A stretch of DNA of 64,000 bases from an uncultured Clostridia bacterium (GTDB lineage: Bacteria > Bacillota > Clostridia > Christensenellales > Borkfalkiaceae), in assembly GCA_944338165.1 (NCBI GenBank), contig CALVLN010000004.1:62001-126000 (forward strand), in the 5' to 3' direction. The position numbers were made by a program, and so were the translations under genes. Below, one piece after another: positions 16,545 through 26,693 of the stretch; within the stretch, counting starts at the first letter, position 1; every line of letters starts with the position of its first letter. Below the pieces are notes generated by a model that saw only the letters and a program-made list of their open reading frames with translations, was not told where the DNA came from and did not search any database.

Positions 16545-16718
16545 TTATACGTTCTCCACCTTGACGAGGTGCGCGACCTTCTTGAGCTGCCCCTGCAGTG
16601 CGGGGGAATCCTCAAAGGTCTTTTCGGAACGGATCTTCTTGAGGCCGAGCGCCGCGATCGTCGCCTTGACGGAAGCGACCTCGCCGATCGTGCTCTTTAC
16701 GAGTGTAACTTTTACCAT
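16545..16718 (-). CDS. rpmD: Ribosomal protein uL30
   Basis: 57 residues: MVKVTLVKSTIGEVASVKAT then IAALGLKKIRSEKTFEDSPALQ. L30 is a small ferredoxin-like fold present in Firmicutes but lost in some groups. Between rpsE and rplO; GGAGG-type site upstream. Confidence 0.95.
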   Translation of the reverse strand: MVKVTLVKSTIGEVASVKATIAALGLKKIRSEKTFEDSPALQGQLKKVAHLVKVENV

Positions 16719-16729
16719 TGCGCGCCTCC

Positions 16730-17248
16730 TTACCCGATGATCTCTTCCACGGTCTTGCCGCGGAGCGCCGCGACCTGTTCCGCCGTCTTCAGCTGCGAAA
16801 GGCCCGCGATCGTCGCCTTGACGCAGTTGCCTGCGTTCTGCGTGCCGTGAGACTTGGTGCGGATGTTCTTGATCCCCGCAGCCTCCATGACCGCACGGAC
16901 GGGGCCGCCCGCGATCACGCCGGTACCGTTTTCAGCCGGCATCATGAGCACTGCGCCCTTGCCGAAGCGGCCGAGGACCTCGTGCGGGATGCTCGTCTCC
17001 ACGATGGGAACGGAGATCATGCTCTTTTTCGCTGCCTGCGTTGCCTTCTCGATCGCCTCGGGAACTTCTTTTGCCTTTCCCGTGCCGAAGCCGACCCGGC
17101 CGTTTCCGTCGCCGACGACGACAAGCGCCGCAAAGCGCATGTTCCTGCCGCCCTTGACCGTCTTGGAAACGCGGTTGATCTCGATCAGCTTTTTCACAAG
17201 CCCGTCATTTTCTTCCTGCTTTCTTGCAGGTCTGTTCTCTCTTGCCAT
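16730..17248 (-). CDS. rpsE: Ribosomal protein uS5
   Basis: 172 residues. Double-stranded RNA-binding N-domain ([28 protein letters not shown]) and S5 C-domain ([26 protein letters not shown]). It acts in decoding fidelity. Confidence 0.97.
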   Translation of the reverse strand: MARENRPARKQEENDGLVKKLIEINRVSKTVKGGRNMRFAALVVVGDGNGRVGFGTGKAKEVPEAIEKATQAAKKSMISVPIVETSIPHEVLGRFGKGAVLMMPAENGTGVIAGGPVRAVMEAAGIKNIRTKSHGTQNAGNCVKATIAGLSQLKTAEQVAALRGKTVEEIIG

Positions 17249-17261
17249 GTCTCCTCTCCTC

Positions 17262-17630
17262 TCAGAAATTCAGTCCGGCTTCACGCGCGCCGTCCGCGAC
17301 CGCCTTGACGCGCCCGGTGTACAGGTACCCGCCTCTGTCGAATACGACCGAGCCGATCCCCTTCTCCTTTGCGCGTTCCGCGACCGTCTGCCCTACGACT
17401 TTAGCTGCTTCCGTCTTGGTCATGTCGGCGATCTTTTCCTTGACCGCCTTTTCCATCGTGGAAGCGGACGCGAGCGTTACGCCCTTCGTGTCGTCGATGA
17501 TCTGGACATAGATGTGATTCAGACTTCTGTAAACGTTCAGACGGGGCGTCTCCGCCGTGCCGGAAACGTGTTTCCGGACGCGCGCGTGGCGGCGCTGTCT
17601 GACGGTGTTTTTATCGATTTTGGATATCAT
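17262..17630 (-). CDS. rplR: Ribosomal protein uL18
   Basis: 122 residues. [29 protein letters not shown] and [26 protein letters not shown] are typical. Binds 5S rRNA. Confidence 0.97.
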   Translation of the reverse strand: MISKIDKNTVRQRRHARVRKHVSGTAETPRLNVYRSLNHIYVQIIDDTKGVTLASASTMEKAVKEKIADMTKTEAAKVVGQTVAERAKEKGIGSVVFDRGGYLYTGRVKAVADGAREAGLNF

Positions 17631-17643
17631 TGTCTACGCTCCT

Positions 17644-18192
17644 TTACTTCTTGCCCTTACCGGAAGTCTTGCCTTCCTTGTGCTCGACGTTCTCGCCCTT
17701 GTAGCGAATGCCGTAGCCGTGATAAGGTTCGGGCTCGCGGAGGGCGCGAAGGTCGGCCGCGACCTGCCCTACAAGCACCTTGTCAATGCCCGACACGGTG
17801 ATCTCCGTCTGCGAAGGGCACTCAAACTTGATGCCTTCGGGTTCCGCAAACTCCACCGGGTGCGAAAACCCGATGTTCATGACGAGTTTGTTGCCCTGCT
17901 TGGCGACCTTCCAGCCGACGCCGCGGATCTCCAGCCCTTTGGTGTATCCCTCGGATACGCCCTTGACCATGCCCGCGATGAGCGCGCGGTAAAGACCGTG
18001 ACGCGCATTCGTCTCGTCCTGATCGTTGAGCGCAAGCACCTTCACGTGGCCGTCCTCGACCTTGACGTCGATGGCGCCCGTGATCTTCTGCGTGAGCGCA
18101 CCTTTCGCGCCCTTGACCGTGACCAGGGAATCCTTGTATTCTACCGTTACGCCTGCGGGGATCGCCACAGGCAATTTACCGATTCTCGACAT
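17644..18192 (-). CDS. rplF: Ribosomal protein uL6
   Basis: 182 residues. MSRIGKLPVAIPAGVTVEYKD and the C-terminal PEPYHGYGIRYKGENVEHKEGKTSGKGKK are L6 signatures. Two duplicated domains, near the GTPase centre. Confidence 0.97.
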   Translation of the reverse strand: MSRIGKLPVAIPAGVTVEYKDSLVTVKGAKGALTQKITGAIDVKVEDGHVKVLALNDQDETNARHGLYRALIAGMVKGVSEGYTKGLEIRGVGWKVAKQGNKLVMNIGFSHPVEFAEPEGIKFECPSQTEITVSGIDKVLVGQVAADLRALREPEPYHGYGIRYKGENVEHKEGKTSGKGKK

Positions 18193-18202
18193 GGTTCCCT
18201 CC

Positions 18203-18595
18203 TTACCAGACGTAGCAGAGCACTTCGCCGCCCACGTTCTGGGCCTTTGCCTGCTTATCCGTCATGATGCCTTTGTTGGTGGAAACGATGGCGATGCCGA
18301 ATCCGCCCAGCACTTTGGGCATATCCGCCGCGCCGCTGTACGTGCGCAGGCCGGGCTTGGAGACCCGCTTGAGCCCCCCGATGACCGATTCGCGCGTTTC
18401 CGTATATTTCAGCGTGATGACCAGCTTGCCGTTGTAGCCGTCTTCTGCAAGCTGCACGTCCTTGACGTAACCTTCGCGGAGCATGATGTCTGCGATCGCC
18501 TTCTTCATGTTGGAGGAAGGGATCTCCACCGTCTCCTTCTTGGTGACGAGGGCGTTTCTGATTCTTGTGAGCATATCTGCAATGGGATCTGTCAT
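18203..18595 (-). CDS. rpsH: Ribosomal protein uS8
   Basis: 130 residues. [31 protein letters not shown] and [19 protein letters not shown]. Central-domain 16S binder; known as the spc operon autoregulator in E. coli. Confidence 0.97.
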   Translation of the reverse strand: MTDPIADMLTRIRNALVTKKETVEIPSSNMKKAIADIMLREGYVKDVQLAEDGYNGKLVITLKYTETRESVIGGLKRVSKPGLRTYSGAADMPKVLGGFGIAIVSTNKGIMTDKQAKAQNVGGEVLCYVW

Positions 18596-18606
18596 GTTCT
18601 GCCTCC

Positions 18607-18792
18607 TTACCAGCTGGACTTCTTCACGCCGGGGATCTGCCCCTTATAGGCGAGGTTCCTGAAGCAGATACGGCAGATGCCGTACTTCCTCAGCACCGCG
18701 TGCGGTCTTCCGCAGATGGAGCAACGGGTGTATGCTCTCGTGGAAAACTTGGGCGTCTTCTGCTGTTTGTTGATCATTGACTTCTTTGCCAT
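18607..18792 (-). CDS. rpsN: Ribosomal protein uS14, zinc-binding type
   Basis: 61 residues with zinc cysteines CSIC and CRIC ([24 protein letters not shown]). The short C+ form typical of Gram-positive bacteria. Confidence 0.97.
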   Translation of the reverse strand: MAKKSMINKQQKTPKFSTRAYTRCSICGRPHAVLRKYGICRICFRNLAYKGQIPGVKKSSW

Positions 18793-18803
18793 ATCCGTTC
18801 TCC

Positions 18804-19397
18804 TTACTTCTTGAAGGGCATACCCATTGCCCTCAGCAATTCTCTCGCTTCTTCGTCCGTCTGCGCCGTGGTGACAAAGCAGACGTCCATGCCGCGGATC
18901 TTCTCGACCTGGTCGTAGGTGATCTCGGGGAAGATCAGCTGTTCTTTGAGGCCGATCGAATAATTCCCCCTGCCGTCAAACGCCTTGTCGGATACCCCGC
19001 GGAAGTCGCGGAGACGGGGAAGCGCGATGGAAATGAACTTATCAAAGAAGTCGTACATCCTCTTGTCGCGGAGCGTGACTTTAAGACCGACGGGCATCCC
19101 CTCTCTGATCTTGAAGTTAGCCACCGACTTGGTTGCCTTGCGGTACACGGGCTGCTGCCCGGAAATGAGCTTGAGCTCGTTCTCGGTGATCTGCATGGAC
19201 TTCTGATTGTCCTTGATGTCGCCGAGACCCGTGTTGATGACGATCTTCACGAGCTTGGGGCACTGCATGACGGACTTGTACCCGAACTTCTTCATGAGGT
19301 ACGGGACGACTTCCTTCACGTACTGTTCTTTCGCCCTGCTCGTATACGTCGCTGCCGTTGCCTGCGCTTCGGCTTCTGCTTTCTTCTTCGTAGCCAT
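18804..19397 (-). CDS. rplE: Ribosomal protein uL5
   Basis: 197 residues. [63 protein letters not shown] are L5 blocks. Binds 5S rRNA. The N-terminus has an extra Ala/Lys-rich stretch ([20 protein letters not shown]) of about 18 residues before the usual start. Confidence 0.97.
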   Translation of the reverse strand: MATKKKAEAEAQATAATYTSRAKEQYVKEVVPYLMKKFGYKSVMQCPKLVKIVINTGLGDIKDNQKSMQITENELKLISGQQPVYRKATKSVANFKIREGMPVGLKVTLRDKRMYDFFDKFISIALPRLRDFRGVSDKAFDGRGNYSIGLKEQLIFPEITYDQVEKIRGMDVCFVTTAQTDEEARELLRAMGMPFKK

Positions 19398-19423
19398 AAA
19401 AAGTCTCCTTATTCCCGTTGGCC

Positions 19424-19879
19424 TTATTCTTCGTCCGTAGCAGCGGGCGTGCTCTCAACGGTGGTTGCGGCTTCGGCATCTGCCTTCTTCGCGCTGCGCT
19501 TTCTCGTTCTCTTCTTGGGAGCTTCCGTCTTTTCTTCCTCTGCCTTTGCCTTGGACTTCTTGACGTAAGCCTTGTCGAGAACGGCGCCGCACTTCTTGCA
19601 GACTCTCACTTTCTTGCCGTCGATCACGGCATGGCCGACTCTCGTCGCCTTGCCGCACTTTTCGCATACGACTTCCACGTTGGAAACGTCGATGGGGCCC
19701 TCTTCCTTGACGATCCTGCTCGTCTGGTTGGCACGACGGGCCTTCTCGTGCTTGGACTGGACGTTCACGCCCTCGACGCGGATCTCCCCCGCCTTGGGGA
19801 AGGTCGCGAGGACTTTGCCCTGCTTGCCCTTATACTTGCCCGTAATGACGAGTACGGTGTCGTTTACTTTTACTTTCAT
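19424..19879 (-). CDS. rplX: Ribosomal protein uL24 with zinc ribbon and long tail
   Basis: 151 residues; typical L24 is about 105. The KOW domain ([36 protein letters not shown]) is followed by a C+ segment with two CxxC pairs (CEKC, CKKC). After residue 107 comes an extra Lys/Glu/Ala/Thr-rich tail of about 44 residues ending in DEE, probably disordered. L24 starts large-subunit assembly. Confidence 0.96.
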   Translation of the reverse strand: MKVKVNDTVLVITGKYKGKQGKVLATFPKAGEIRVEGVNVQSKHEKARRANQTSRIVKEEGPIDVSNVEVVCEKCGKATRVGHAVIDGKKVRVCKKCGAVLDKAYVKKSKAKAEEEKTEAPKKRTRKRSAKKADAEAATTVESTPAATDEE

Positions 19880-19892
19880 TCCCGGCTCCTCC

Positions 19893-20261
19893 TTACAGTA
19901 CTTCGGGCGCGAGGGAGATGATGCGCATGTAATCCTTCTCTCTCAGCTCTCTGGCGATGGGCCCGAAAATACGCGTGCCCTTGGGTTGTTTCTGACTGTC
20001 GATGATGACTGCAGCGTTGTCGTCGAACCGGATGTAGGTGCCGTCCGCCCTGCGGATGCCCTTGGAGCTTCTGACGATGACCGCCTTGACGACGTCGCCC
20101 TTCTTGACCGCGCCGCCGGGCGTCGCCGTCTTGACGGAGGCGACGATGACGTCGCCGATGTTGCCCGTCCTGCGGAAGGAACCGCCGAGCACGCGGATAC
20201 ACATCAGTTCTTTTGCGCCGGAATTGTCGGCCGCTTTCAGTCTGGTCTGAGGTTGTATCAT
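19893..20261 (-). CDS. rplN: Ribosomal protein uL14
   Basis: 122 residues. [27 protein letters not shown] is the conserved N-terminus. Forms an inter-subunit bridge and is the docking site of RsfS. Confidence 0.97.
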   Translation of the reverse strand: MIQPQTRLKAADNSGAKELMCIRVLGGSFRRTGNIGDVIVASVKTATPGGAVKKGDVVKAVIVRSSKGIRRADGTYIRFDDNAAVIIDSQKQPKGTRIFGPIARELREKDYMRIISLAPEVL

Positions 20262-20283
20262 AACTCTTTGTTCTCCTTATCCA

Positions 20284-20538
20284 TTACTTCGCCTTCTCGA
20301 CGATCTCGGCGACTCTCCAGTTCTTGTCCTTGCTGAGCTTTCTCGTCTCCACGATGCGCACCGTATCGCCGACGCCGCATGCGTTTTCTTCGTCGTGCGC
20401 CTTGAAGCGTCTCGTCTTCGTGATCGTCTTTTTATAGATGGGGTGCTTCGCCTTGTCCGTGACCGCGACGACCACCGTTTTGTCCATCTTGTCGGAAACG
20501 ACGATGCCTACTCTTTCTTTTCTCAGATTTCTTTCCAT
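20284..20538 (-). CDS. rpsQ: Ribosomal protein uS17
   Basis: 84 residues: [21 protein letters not shown] and [29 protein letters not shown]-fold 16S binder. Confidence 0.97.
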   Translation of the reverse strand: MERNLRKERVGIVVSDKMDKTVVVAVTDKAKHPIYKKTITKTRRFKAHDEENACGVGDTVRIVETRKLSKDKNWRVAEIVEKAK

Positions 20539-20550
20539 GTCTGTCTCTCC

Positions 20551-20745
20551 TTACGCCTTCAGTTCGCGGGCGCGGATCTCCGTGTTGACCCTCGCGATGT
20601 CTTTTTTGCACGTTCTGATGGACACGGGATTTTCCAGCTGTCCGGATGCGAGACGGAAACGGAGATTGAACAGCTCGCTCTTCAGCTCGGACAGTTTCTT
20701 GCTCAGTTCAACGTCGGTCATATTGTGAAGTTCCTGTGCTTTCAT
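20551..20745 (-). CDS. rpmC: Ribosomal protein uL29
   Basis: 64 residues, two helices: [21 protein letters not shown] and [37 protein letters not shown]. Starts on the last base of the rplP stop (TAATG). Confidence 0.96.
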   Translation of the reverse strand: MKAQELHNMTDVELSKKLSELKSELFNLRFRLASGQLENPVSIRTCKKDIARVNTEIRARELKA

Positions 20746-21176
20746 TAGCCTTCACCGCCTTCTGCAATGGTTTCTTTTTTGACGAATTTGCACTTGATGG
20801 GAAGCTTGTGCGCCGCAAGACGCATCGCTTCGCGTGCCACGTCCTCCGTCACGCCCGCCATTTCGAACAGAACCCTGCCCGGCTTGACGACCGCGACCCA
20901 GTATTCGACCGAGCCCTTACCCGAACCCATACGGGTCTCCGCGGGCTTCTTGGTGATGGGCTTGTGCGGGAAAATATCGATCCAGACCTTACCGCCGCGC
21001 TTGATGAAACGCGTCATTGCGATACGGGCCGCCTCGATCTGATTGGACTTGATCCAGGCGCACTCTTCCGCGACGAGCCCGTATTCGCCGTAGGCGATCA
21101 CGTTGCCCTTCTGCGCGGAACCCGTCATGCGGCCGCGGTGCTGCCTTCTTCTCTTGACTCTCTTCGGGATTAACAT
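20745..21176 (-). CDS. rplP: Ribosomal protein uL16
   Basis: 143 residues: [81 protein letters not shown]. Lines the A-site tRNA path. Shares one base with the rpsC stop and one with the rpmC start. Confidence 0.97.
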   Translation of the reverse strand: MLIPKRVKRRRQHRGRMTGSAQKGNVIAYGEYGLVAEECAWIKSNQIEAARIAMTRFIKRGGKVWIDIFPHKPITKKPAETRMGSGKGSVEYWVAVVKPGRVLFEMAGVTEDVAREAMRLAAHKLPIKCKFVKKETIAEGGEG

Positions 21177-21838
21177 TACTGCTCTCCTCCTTCCGCCTTC
21201 TTCGCGGATTTCAGGACTTCGCCTTTATAGATCCAGCACTTGACGCCGATCATGCCAAACGTCGTGTGCGCTTCCGCAAACCCGTAGTCGATGTCCGCGC
21301 GCAGCGTCTGAAGGGGAATGGAACCTTCGTGATAGTGCTCCGTCCCCGCGATCTCGCGCCCGTCGAGACGGCCGCTGACCTGCATCTTGACGCCCTTGAC
21401 GCCCGCACGCATCGTTCTGCCGATCGCCTGCTTCATGGCGCGGCGGAAGGAAATGCGCTTTTCCAGCTGCGCCGCAACGCTCTCGGCGACCAGCTGCGCG
21501 TCCGCGTCGATCTTTCTGACTTCCGTCACGTTGATGATGACCTGCTTGCCGTTCGTGAGCTTGGCAAGATCCTTCTTGATGACTTCGATCTCGCTGCCCG
21601 CCTTACCGATGAGCACGCCGGGTCTGCCCGTGTAAATGGTGACGACGATCTTGCCCGCCGCGCGCTCGATGAGGATCTTGGACACGGCCGCCGCATAATA
21701 CTTCTTCTTGATGTGCGTGCGGATGGTGTGGTCTTCTTTGAGGAATGCGGAAAATTCCTTCTTGCCGGCATACCACTGCGTATCCCAGCCCTTGATGATG
21801 CCTACTCTCAACCCGTGAGGATTTACTTTCTGTCCCAT
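21176..21838 (-). CDS. rpsC: Ribosomal protein uS3
   Basis: 220 residues starting at 21838 ([22 protein letters not shown]); upstream residues of the longer frame overlap rplV and are not S3. The KH domain has [24 protein letters not shown]. Part of the mRNA entry channel and helicase. Confidence 0.97.
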   Translation of the reverse strand: MGQKVNPHGLRVGIIKGWDTQWYAGKKEFSAFLKEDHTIRTHIKKKYYAAAVSKILIERAAGKIVVTIYTGRPGVLIGKAGSEIEVIKKDLAKLTNGKQVIINVTEVRKIDADAQLVAESVAAQLEKRISFRRAMKQAIGRTMRAGVKGVKMQVSGRLDGREIAGTEHYHEGSIPLQTLRADIDYGFAEAHTTFGMIGVKCWIYKGEVLKSAKKAEGGEQ

Positions 21839-22239
21839 TATACTTCTCCTTCCGCTTTCTTCACGTCCAAGATCACCGTGATGTGGCTGGTCCTCTTGAG
21901 GATCGCATGGCCTCTGCCCTTGGATACGGGCTGCATGCGCTTGAGCATCGTGCCGCCGTCCGCGAAGCACTCGGCCACGTACAGGTCCTGCCTGTCCATG
22001 CCCATGTTGTGCTCTGCGTTCGCCACGGCGCTCATCAGCACCTTCTTCGTGGGAAGGGAACCGCCGTTGATCGTGTTTTCGAGGATCGCCTTGGCTTCCG
22101 CGACGCTCTTGCCGCGGATGAGGTCGAGCACCGTTCTCACCTTATAGGGAGATACTCTGATGTATTTTGCCACCGCGTAAGGACGTTTTTCTCTCTTTTC
22201 CTCAACTCTCGCGGCTTTCTTTTTCATATTACCCGCCAT
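21838..22239 (-). CDS. rplV: Ribosomal protein uL22
   Basis: 133 residues. [26 protein letters not shown] and the tunnel-facing loop [24 protein letters not shown]. The start codon of rpsC overlaps its stop by one base. About 20 extra basic residues at the N-terminus. Confidence 0.97.
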   Translation of the reverse strand: MAGNMKKKAARVEEKREKRPYAVAKYIRVSPYKVRTVLDLIRGKSVAEAKAILENTINGGSLPTKKVLMSAVANAEHNMGMDRQDLYVAECFADGGTMLKRMQPVSKGRGHAILKRTSHITVILDVKKAEGEV

Positions 22240-22250
22240 GATGCTCCTCC

Positions 22251-22529
22251 TTATTTCCCGGGCGTGGTCGTCTTTGCCGTATGGCCCTTGAACGTTCTCG
22301 TCGGCGCGAACTCACCAAGCTTGCACCCTACCATGTCTTCGGTAATGTAAACGGGAACGTGCTTTCTGCCGTCGTAAACGGCGATCGTGTGACCCACCAT
22401 CTGAGGGAAGATCGTCGACGCGCGCGACCAGGTCTTGAGTACCTTCTTTTCGTTGACCTTGTTCATCTCTTCGATCCTCGCAAGGAGCTTCGCTTCGACG
22501 TAAGGCCCTTTCTTTATGCTTCTCGACAT
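22251..22529 (-). CDS. rpsS: Ribosomal protein uS19
   Basis: 92 residues: [62 protein letters not shown]. Head of the small subunit. Confidence 0.97.
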   Translation of the reverse strand: MSRSIKKGPYVEAKLLARIEEMNKVNEKKVLKTWSRASTIFPQMVGHTIAVYDGRKHVPVYITEDMVGCKLGEFAPTRTFKGHTAKTTTPGK

Positions 22530-22544
22530 GATTTTCTGCCCTCC

Positions 22545-23372
22545 TTAATTGATCCTCTTGAGGATGAATCTGCTCGTGGGGTTCTTCTTCTTTCTCGTCT
22601 TGTAGCCGAGCGCGGGCTTGCCCCAAGGGGTCATAGGGCCTGCGTGGCCGACGGGAGACTTGCCTTCGCCGCCGCCGTGCGGGTGGTCGTTCGGGTTCAT
22701 GACGGAGCCGCGGACGGTCGGCTTGATGCCGAGGTGACGCGTCTTGCCCGCCTTGCCGATGCGGATGATCTCGTGCTCGAGATTCCCCACCTGCCCGATC
22801 GTCGCCTTGCAGGCGAGCGGGATGAGGCGCATTTCCCCGGAAGGCATCTTGATGGTCGCATACGCACCCTCTTTTGCCATGATCTGTGCGGAGATGCCGG
22901 CGCTTCTCGCGATCTGGCCGCCGCGGCCGGGCTTCATCTCAATGTTGTGCACCATGGTACCGACGGGGATATCCGCAAGGATGAGCGCATTGCCGACCTT
23001 GATATCCGAGCCGGCGCCGCTCGTCACCTTGTCGCCGACGTTGAGGCCGACGGGAGCGAGGATATAGCGCTTTTCGCCGTCCGCATAGACGAGCAGTGCG
23101 ATGTTTGCGCTGCGGTTGGGGTCGTACTCGATGCTCCTGACCGTTGCGGGGATGCCGTCCTTATTTCTCTTGAAGTCGATGATGCGGTATTTTCTCTTGT
23201 TGCCGCCGCCGATGTGACGGACCGTGATCCTGCCGGCGTTGTTTCTGCCGCCCGACTTGCGCTGGTCCTCGAGGAGAGAACGCTCGGGCTTGACGCCCGT
23301 GAGCTCCTCGTAGGAGTGGACCGTCATGAAACGGCGCGCCGCGGAAGTGGGTTTATATCTCTTGACTGCCAT
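22545..23372 (-). CDS. rplB: Ribosomal protein uL2
   Basis: 275 residues: [42 protein letters not shown], and the peptidyl-transferase-proximal [19 protein letters not shown] with its key histidine. Confidence 0.98.
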   Translation of the reverse strand: MAVKRYKPTSAARRFMTVHSYEELTGVKPERSLLEDQRKSGGRNNAGRITVRHIGGGNKRKYRIIDFKRNKDGIPATVRSIEYDPNRSANIALLVYADGEKRYILAPVGLNVGDKVTSGAGSDIKVGNALILADIPVGTMVHNIEMKPGRGGQIARSAGISAQIMAKEGAYATIKMPSGEMRLIPLACKATIGQVGNLEHEIIRIGKAGKTRHLGIKPTVRGSVMNPNDHPHGGGEGKSPVGHAGPMTPWGKPALGYKTRKKKNPTSRFILKRIN

Positions 23373-23390
23373 TTTTCTTTCCTCCGAATT

Positions 23391-23681
23391 TTACGACAAC
23401 GACTTGAAGTGCTCGATGGGCTTGGACTCTGCCGTCAGCTGCACGATGGCCTTCTTCTGCGTGGGCGTGTAACCCTCGTTTCTGCCCATTCTCTTCAGCT
23501 TGCCCCTGCGGGTCACGGTGTTCACGCTCGCGACCTTCACGCCGAACATCTGCTCGACCGCGATCCTGATCTGCGTCTTGTTGGCGCTCTTCAGGACGAT
23601 GAACGTGTATTTCTTCTCGGCGATCCCGTCATAGCCCTTTTCCGTGAGGACGGGCTTTAAGATAATGTCTTCGGGTCTCAT
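23391..23681 (-). CDS. rplW: Ribosomal protein uL23
   Basis: 96 residues: ILKPVLTEKGYDGIAEKKYTFIVLKSANKTQIRIAVEQMFGVKVASVNTVTRRGK. Exit-tunnel docking site of trigger factor and SRP. Overlaps rplD by four bases (ATGA). Confidence 0.97.
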   Translation of the reverse strand: MRPEDIILKPVLTEKGYDGIAEKKYTFIVLKSANKTQIRIAVEQMFGVKVASVNTVTRRGKLKRMGRNEGYTPTQKKAIVQLTAESKPIEHFKSLS

Positions 23682-24301
23682 GCGTAAACCTCCTCAAGCA
23701 TTTTCGCGGAAGCCTTGGTGAGCACGACGATCGCGTTCGCAACGACTTCGTAAGTGTTGATCTCGGAAACGGAGATCGTGTGGAGCGTCTCGAGGTTGCG
23801 CGCCGCCAGGATAACGTCTGCATTCTGCTCGTCCATGACGACGACCGTTCTCTTATCGAGTTTGAGCGCCTTGCGGAAGGCTTCCATCTCCTTCGTCTTG
23901 GGCGCGGAAACGCTCAGCGCGTCGACGATGATGAGTTCCCCGTCCGCGAGCTTTTTGGAGAGCGCCGAAACGAGCGCGCCACGCTTTGCGGTGAGGTTCA
24001 TCTTCTTGGAGAAATCGCGGGACTTGGGTGCGAACACGACGCCGCCCTTCGTCCACTGCGGCGCACGGATGGAGCCCTGACGGGCACGGCCGGTGCCCTT
24101 CTGGCGCCACGGCTTCGCGCCGCCCCCGCGGACTTCCGTCCGGGTGAGCGTGGACTTGGTGCCCTGACGGCCGTTCGCAAGGTAGGTCACGACCGCCTGA
24201 TGGATCAAAGGCTCGTTGTATTCGGCGCCGAACACCGCATCGTTGAGATCGACCATGCCGACCTCTTCGCCTTTCATATTATATACTTTCACGCTTGCCA
24301 T
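23678..24301 (-). CDS. rplD: Ribosomal protein uL4
   Basis: 207 residues from 24301 (MASVKVYNMKGEEVGMVDLNDAVFG). The extended loop KPWRQKGTGRARQGSIRAPQWTKGG reaches the tunnel. L4 is the classical S10 operon autoregulator in E. coli; here the candidate target would be the leader before rpsJ. Confidence 0.97.
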   Translation of the reverse strand: MASVKVYNMKGEEVGMVDLNDAVFGAEYNEPLIHQAVVTYLANGRQGTKSTLTRTEVRGGGAKPWRQKGTGRARQGSIRAPQWTKGGVVFAPKSRDFSKKMNLTAKRGALVSALSKKLADGELIIVDALSVSAPKTKEMEAFRKALKLDKRTVVVMDEQNADVILAARNLETLHTISVSEINTYEVVANAIVVLTKASAKMLEEVYA

Positions 24302-24312
24302 GTCTGTTCTCC

Positions 24313-24948
24313 TTATTTGCTCTTCACGCTGTCCCCGATGGTGACGATGCTGCCCTTGGGGCCGGGAATGGCGCCCTTGATGAGGATGGCGTTGCGCGCC
24401 GCGTCCACTCTGACGACTTCGAGATTCTGAATGGTCACGTTCTCGACGCCGTACTGACCGGCGAGGTGCTTCTGCTTGAATACGCGCGAAGGGGAGCTGT
24501 TTGCGCCCATGGAACCGGGCTCCCTGTGTACGGGGCCGACGCCGTGCGTCTCTTTCAGGCGGCGCTGATTCCATCTCTTGATGACGCCCGTATAACCGTG
24601 ACCCTTCGTCACGCCCGCGACGTCAACATGGTCGCCCGCCGCGAAGATGTCGGCCTTGACGCTGCCGCCGACCTGGTAGCCTTCCACCGAGTCAAGGCGC
24701 ACCTCTTTGAGCACCTTGCAGGGCTTGACTTTCGCCTTCGTAAACTGCCCGAGGTCGGGCTTGTTGAGCGATTTTTCGCTCGTCTCGATAAGCCCGAGCT
24801 TGAGCGCGCTGTAGCCGTCCGTCTCCACAGTCTTGACCTGCACGACGGGGCAAGGGCCCGCTTCCACCACGGTCACGGGGATGACCCTGCCGTCTTCCGC
24901 GAAGATCTGCGTCATGCCGACCTTACGTCCGATGATTGCTTTATTCAT
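24313..24948 (-). CDS. rplC: Ribosomal protein uL3
   Basis: 211 residues: [71 protein letters not shown]. The 89-base gap to rpsJ holds a hairpin TGCCCC/GGGGCA (about 24994-25021) of unknown role; AAGGAG precedes the ATG. Confidence 0.97.
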   Translation of the reverse strand: MNKAIIGRKVGMTQIFAEDGRVIPVTVVEAGPCPVVQVKTVETDGYSALKLGLIETSEKSLNKPDLGQFTKAKVKPCKVLKEVRLDSVEGYQVGGSVKADIFAAGDHVDVAGVTKGHGYTGVIKRWNQRRLKETHGVGPVHREPGSMGANSSPSRVFKQKHLAGQYGVENVTIQNLEVVRVDAARNAILIKGAIPGPKGSIVTIGDSVKSK

Positions 24949-25037
24949 GGATAAAGTTCACTCCTTAAAATTTATTTCCACAATACCGCAGTTTTGCCCC
25001 AATCCTTGCGGAACGGGGCAGATCCAGTATTATCGGA

Positions 25038-25337
25038 TTACAGTTTTACTTTGATGTCTACGCCTGCGGGAAGGTGGATGGAATCCAGAAGCTTCGCGTT
25101 GGGCGAATAGATGTCGATGATCCGCTTGTACGTTCTCAGCTCGAACTGCTCGCGGGAATCCTTGTATTTGTGCGGGCAGCGGAGGATGGTGACGACCTCG
25201 CGCTCGGTGGGAAGCGGGATGGGCCCCGAGATCTTCGCACCGCCCTTCTGCATCGTCTCGACGATGCGGCTCGCCGCCTGATCGACGAGTTCGTGGTCGT
25301 ATGCCGCCAACTTGATCCTGATTTTCTGACTTGCCAT
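25038..25337 (-). CDS. rpsJ: Ribosomal protein uS10
   Basis: 99 residues: [76 protein letters not shown]. Also NusE in antitermination. First gene of the 31-gene cluster, AAGGAG before its ATG. Confidence 0.98.
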   Translation of the reverse strand: MASQKIRIKLAAYDHELVDQAASRIVETMQKGGAKISGPIPLPTEREVVTILRCPHKYKDSREQFELRTYKRIIDIYSPNAKLLDSIHLPAGVDIKVKL

Positions 25338-25576
25338 TTGTCTGACTCCTTAATTTTATACTAACTGAAAATTACTTGCGTCAACATATCCGTGCGTATC
25401 GAGGCATGCTCATCAAAAAAAACACTCGGTTTGCGGTGTTTTCTCGCAAAAGCCTCGGTTAGTCGCAGAAGTCGTGCTTCTACATTTGTCAGCGGAAATT
25501 ATCTGCCGAGGGGCTTTTCAAACCTCGATTTTTCAGTAACTTCCCGCCTCAACCCTATACGCCGTAATGACACAGC
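25338..25576 (-). promoter_or_regulatory. Structured leader of the S10 operon
   Basis: About 240 untranslated bases before rpsJ. In minus-strand order: a CGAGG/CCTCG hairpin (25527-25507), a GTAGAAG/CTTCTGC hairpin (25483-25465) and AAAACAC/GTGTTTT (25442-25419) running into T8 (25422-25415), which looks like an intrinsic terminator 80 bases before the start codon. This is the layout of an attenuation leader. The regulator is not identifiable by eye. Confidence 0.6.
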
Positions 25577-25582
25577 CTAACT

Positions 25583-25611
25583 ATAATACATAAAAGTCAA
25601 CGGTTTGTCAA
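25583..25611 (-). promoter_or_regulatory. Promoter of the S10-spc-alpha cluster
   Basis: On the minus strand TTGACA (25611-25606), 17-base spacer, TATTAT (25588-25583). A TTGAC copy lies inside the spacer. Confidence 0.85.
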
Positions 25612-25798
25612 CTGTTTTGCGGCGTTTTCCGCGAAAAAATTGCAGAAAATACGCATATTTTTGCCGTTTTTTGCCCCCTCCGCCTATCTTGTTGTTTGTT
25701 CCCCGTTCCGCCACAAAATATACACGCCCGCACCGGGCCGCCTCCTCTTTTTTTCGACGAGATGCAGGCAAAAACACGCTCCCGCGGGACGATTTTGG
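25612..25798. other. Intergenic region upstream of the S10 promoter
   Basis: Divergent intergenic stretch with no gene recognised. It contains AT-rich blocks that may act as upstream promoter elements. Confidence 0.4.
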
Positions 25799-25827
25799 TT
25801 GACAACGCCGCGCGCGAAGCGTAAACT
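25799..25827 (+). promoter_or_regulatory. Promoter of the YoaK-family gene, nearly leaderless
   Basis: TTGACA (25799-25804), 17-base spacer, TAAACT (25822-25827). The start codon is at 25838, so the transcript would have about five bases or fewer before the ATG, and no Shine-Dalgarno is present. Confidence 0.6.
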
Positions 25828-25837
25828 TTTCCACGTT

Positions 25838-26557
25838 ATGAACATTTACAGGGAAAAACTGAAAAAGTACCCCGTCCACGAATGGACGGAGGCCGGATTT
25901 TTGCTGTGCTTTCTGGGCGGCTTCCTCGACGCGTACACCTTCGTTTCAAGAGGGGGCGTCTTTGCCAACGCGCAGACGGGAAACCTCATCCTGCTCACGC
26001 TGGGGCTGGCGCGGGGAGACGGCGCCGCGGCGCTGCGCTACCTCGTCCCCATCCTCTTCTTTTTTGCGGGCGTGATCTGCAGCCGCTTTTTTCTGCGCTC
26101 CGAACGGGCGGACGCGGCGACGGCACGCGGGCGGGCGGCGATCCTGATCGTGGAAGCGGCAGCGCTCGCCGTCGCGGCGGCGCTCCCTCCGGCCGTTCCG
26201 GATCATTGGGTGACGGCGCTCGTCGCGCTGGCGGCCGCCCTGCAATTTGACAGTTTCCGCCGCCTTGAGGGCATGGCGTTTGCCACCGCCTTCTGTACGG
26301 GGAATCTCCGCTCGACCACGGAGGCCTTCTTCCGCCTGTTTGCGCGCAGAGAACGCGCGGCGCTTGCATGCGCCGTCAAATACTGCATCGTCCTTGCGGG
26401 GTTCGTCGGCGGCGTGCTGGCGGGATATTTTGCGACCGCCGCCTGGTCGAACTTTTCCGCTTTTTTCTGTTCGGGATTGCTGATCTTCCTCAGCGGGATG
26501 CTGCTCCTCGGCGACGGCGCACGCCGCCGTCTCTCCGATGACGGTATGTCTGCGTAG
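25838..26557 (+). CDS. YoaK-family (DUF1275) membrane protein
   Basis: 239 residues, about six transmembrane segments. The DUF1275 blocks are visible: LLCFLGGFLDAYTFVSRGGVFANAQTGNLILLTLG near the N-terminus and LEGMAFATAFCTGNLRSTTEAF in the second half, the internal repeat of this family (xxANAQTGN / xxxCTGNLRS). Function is unknown; transport has been suggested for the family. I chose the ATG at 25838 since homology-like sequence begins there, although it lacks a ribosome-binding site. Confidence 0.85.
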   Translation: MNIYREKLKKYPVHEWTEAGFLLCFLGGFLDAYTFVSRGGVFANAQTGNLILLTLGLARGDGAAALRYLVPILFFFAGVICSRFFLRSERADAATARGRAAILIVEAAALAVAAALPPAVPDHWVTALVALAAALQFDSFRRLEGMAFATAFCTGNLRSTTEAFFRLFARRERAALACAVKYCIVLAGFVGGVLAGYFATAAWSNFSAFFCSGLLIFLSGMLLLGDGARRRLSDDGMSA

Positions 26558-26649
26558 CGCCGCTTATCTATGCCGATGCTCTAGGGCATGTATGCCGCAG
26601 AGCCGCGCCCTGAACTTCGGACATGCCCGCCCCGCTGTATCCGACGCAC

Positions 26650-26683
26650 AAAAAAGCCGCTCCGAAACGGAGCGGCTTTTTTC
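26650..26683. terminator. Bidirectional terminator
   Basis: Stem AAGCCGCTCCG/CGGAGCGGCTT with flanking A and T runs, between convergent genes. Confidence 0.88.
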
Positions 26684-26693
26684 TTGCCTTATA

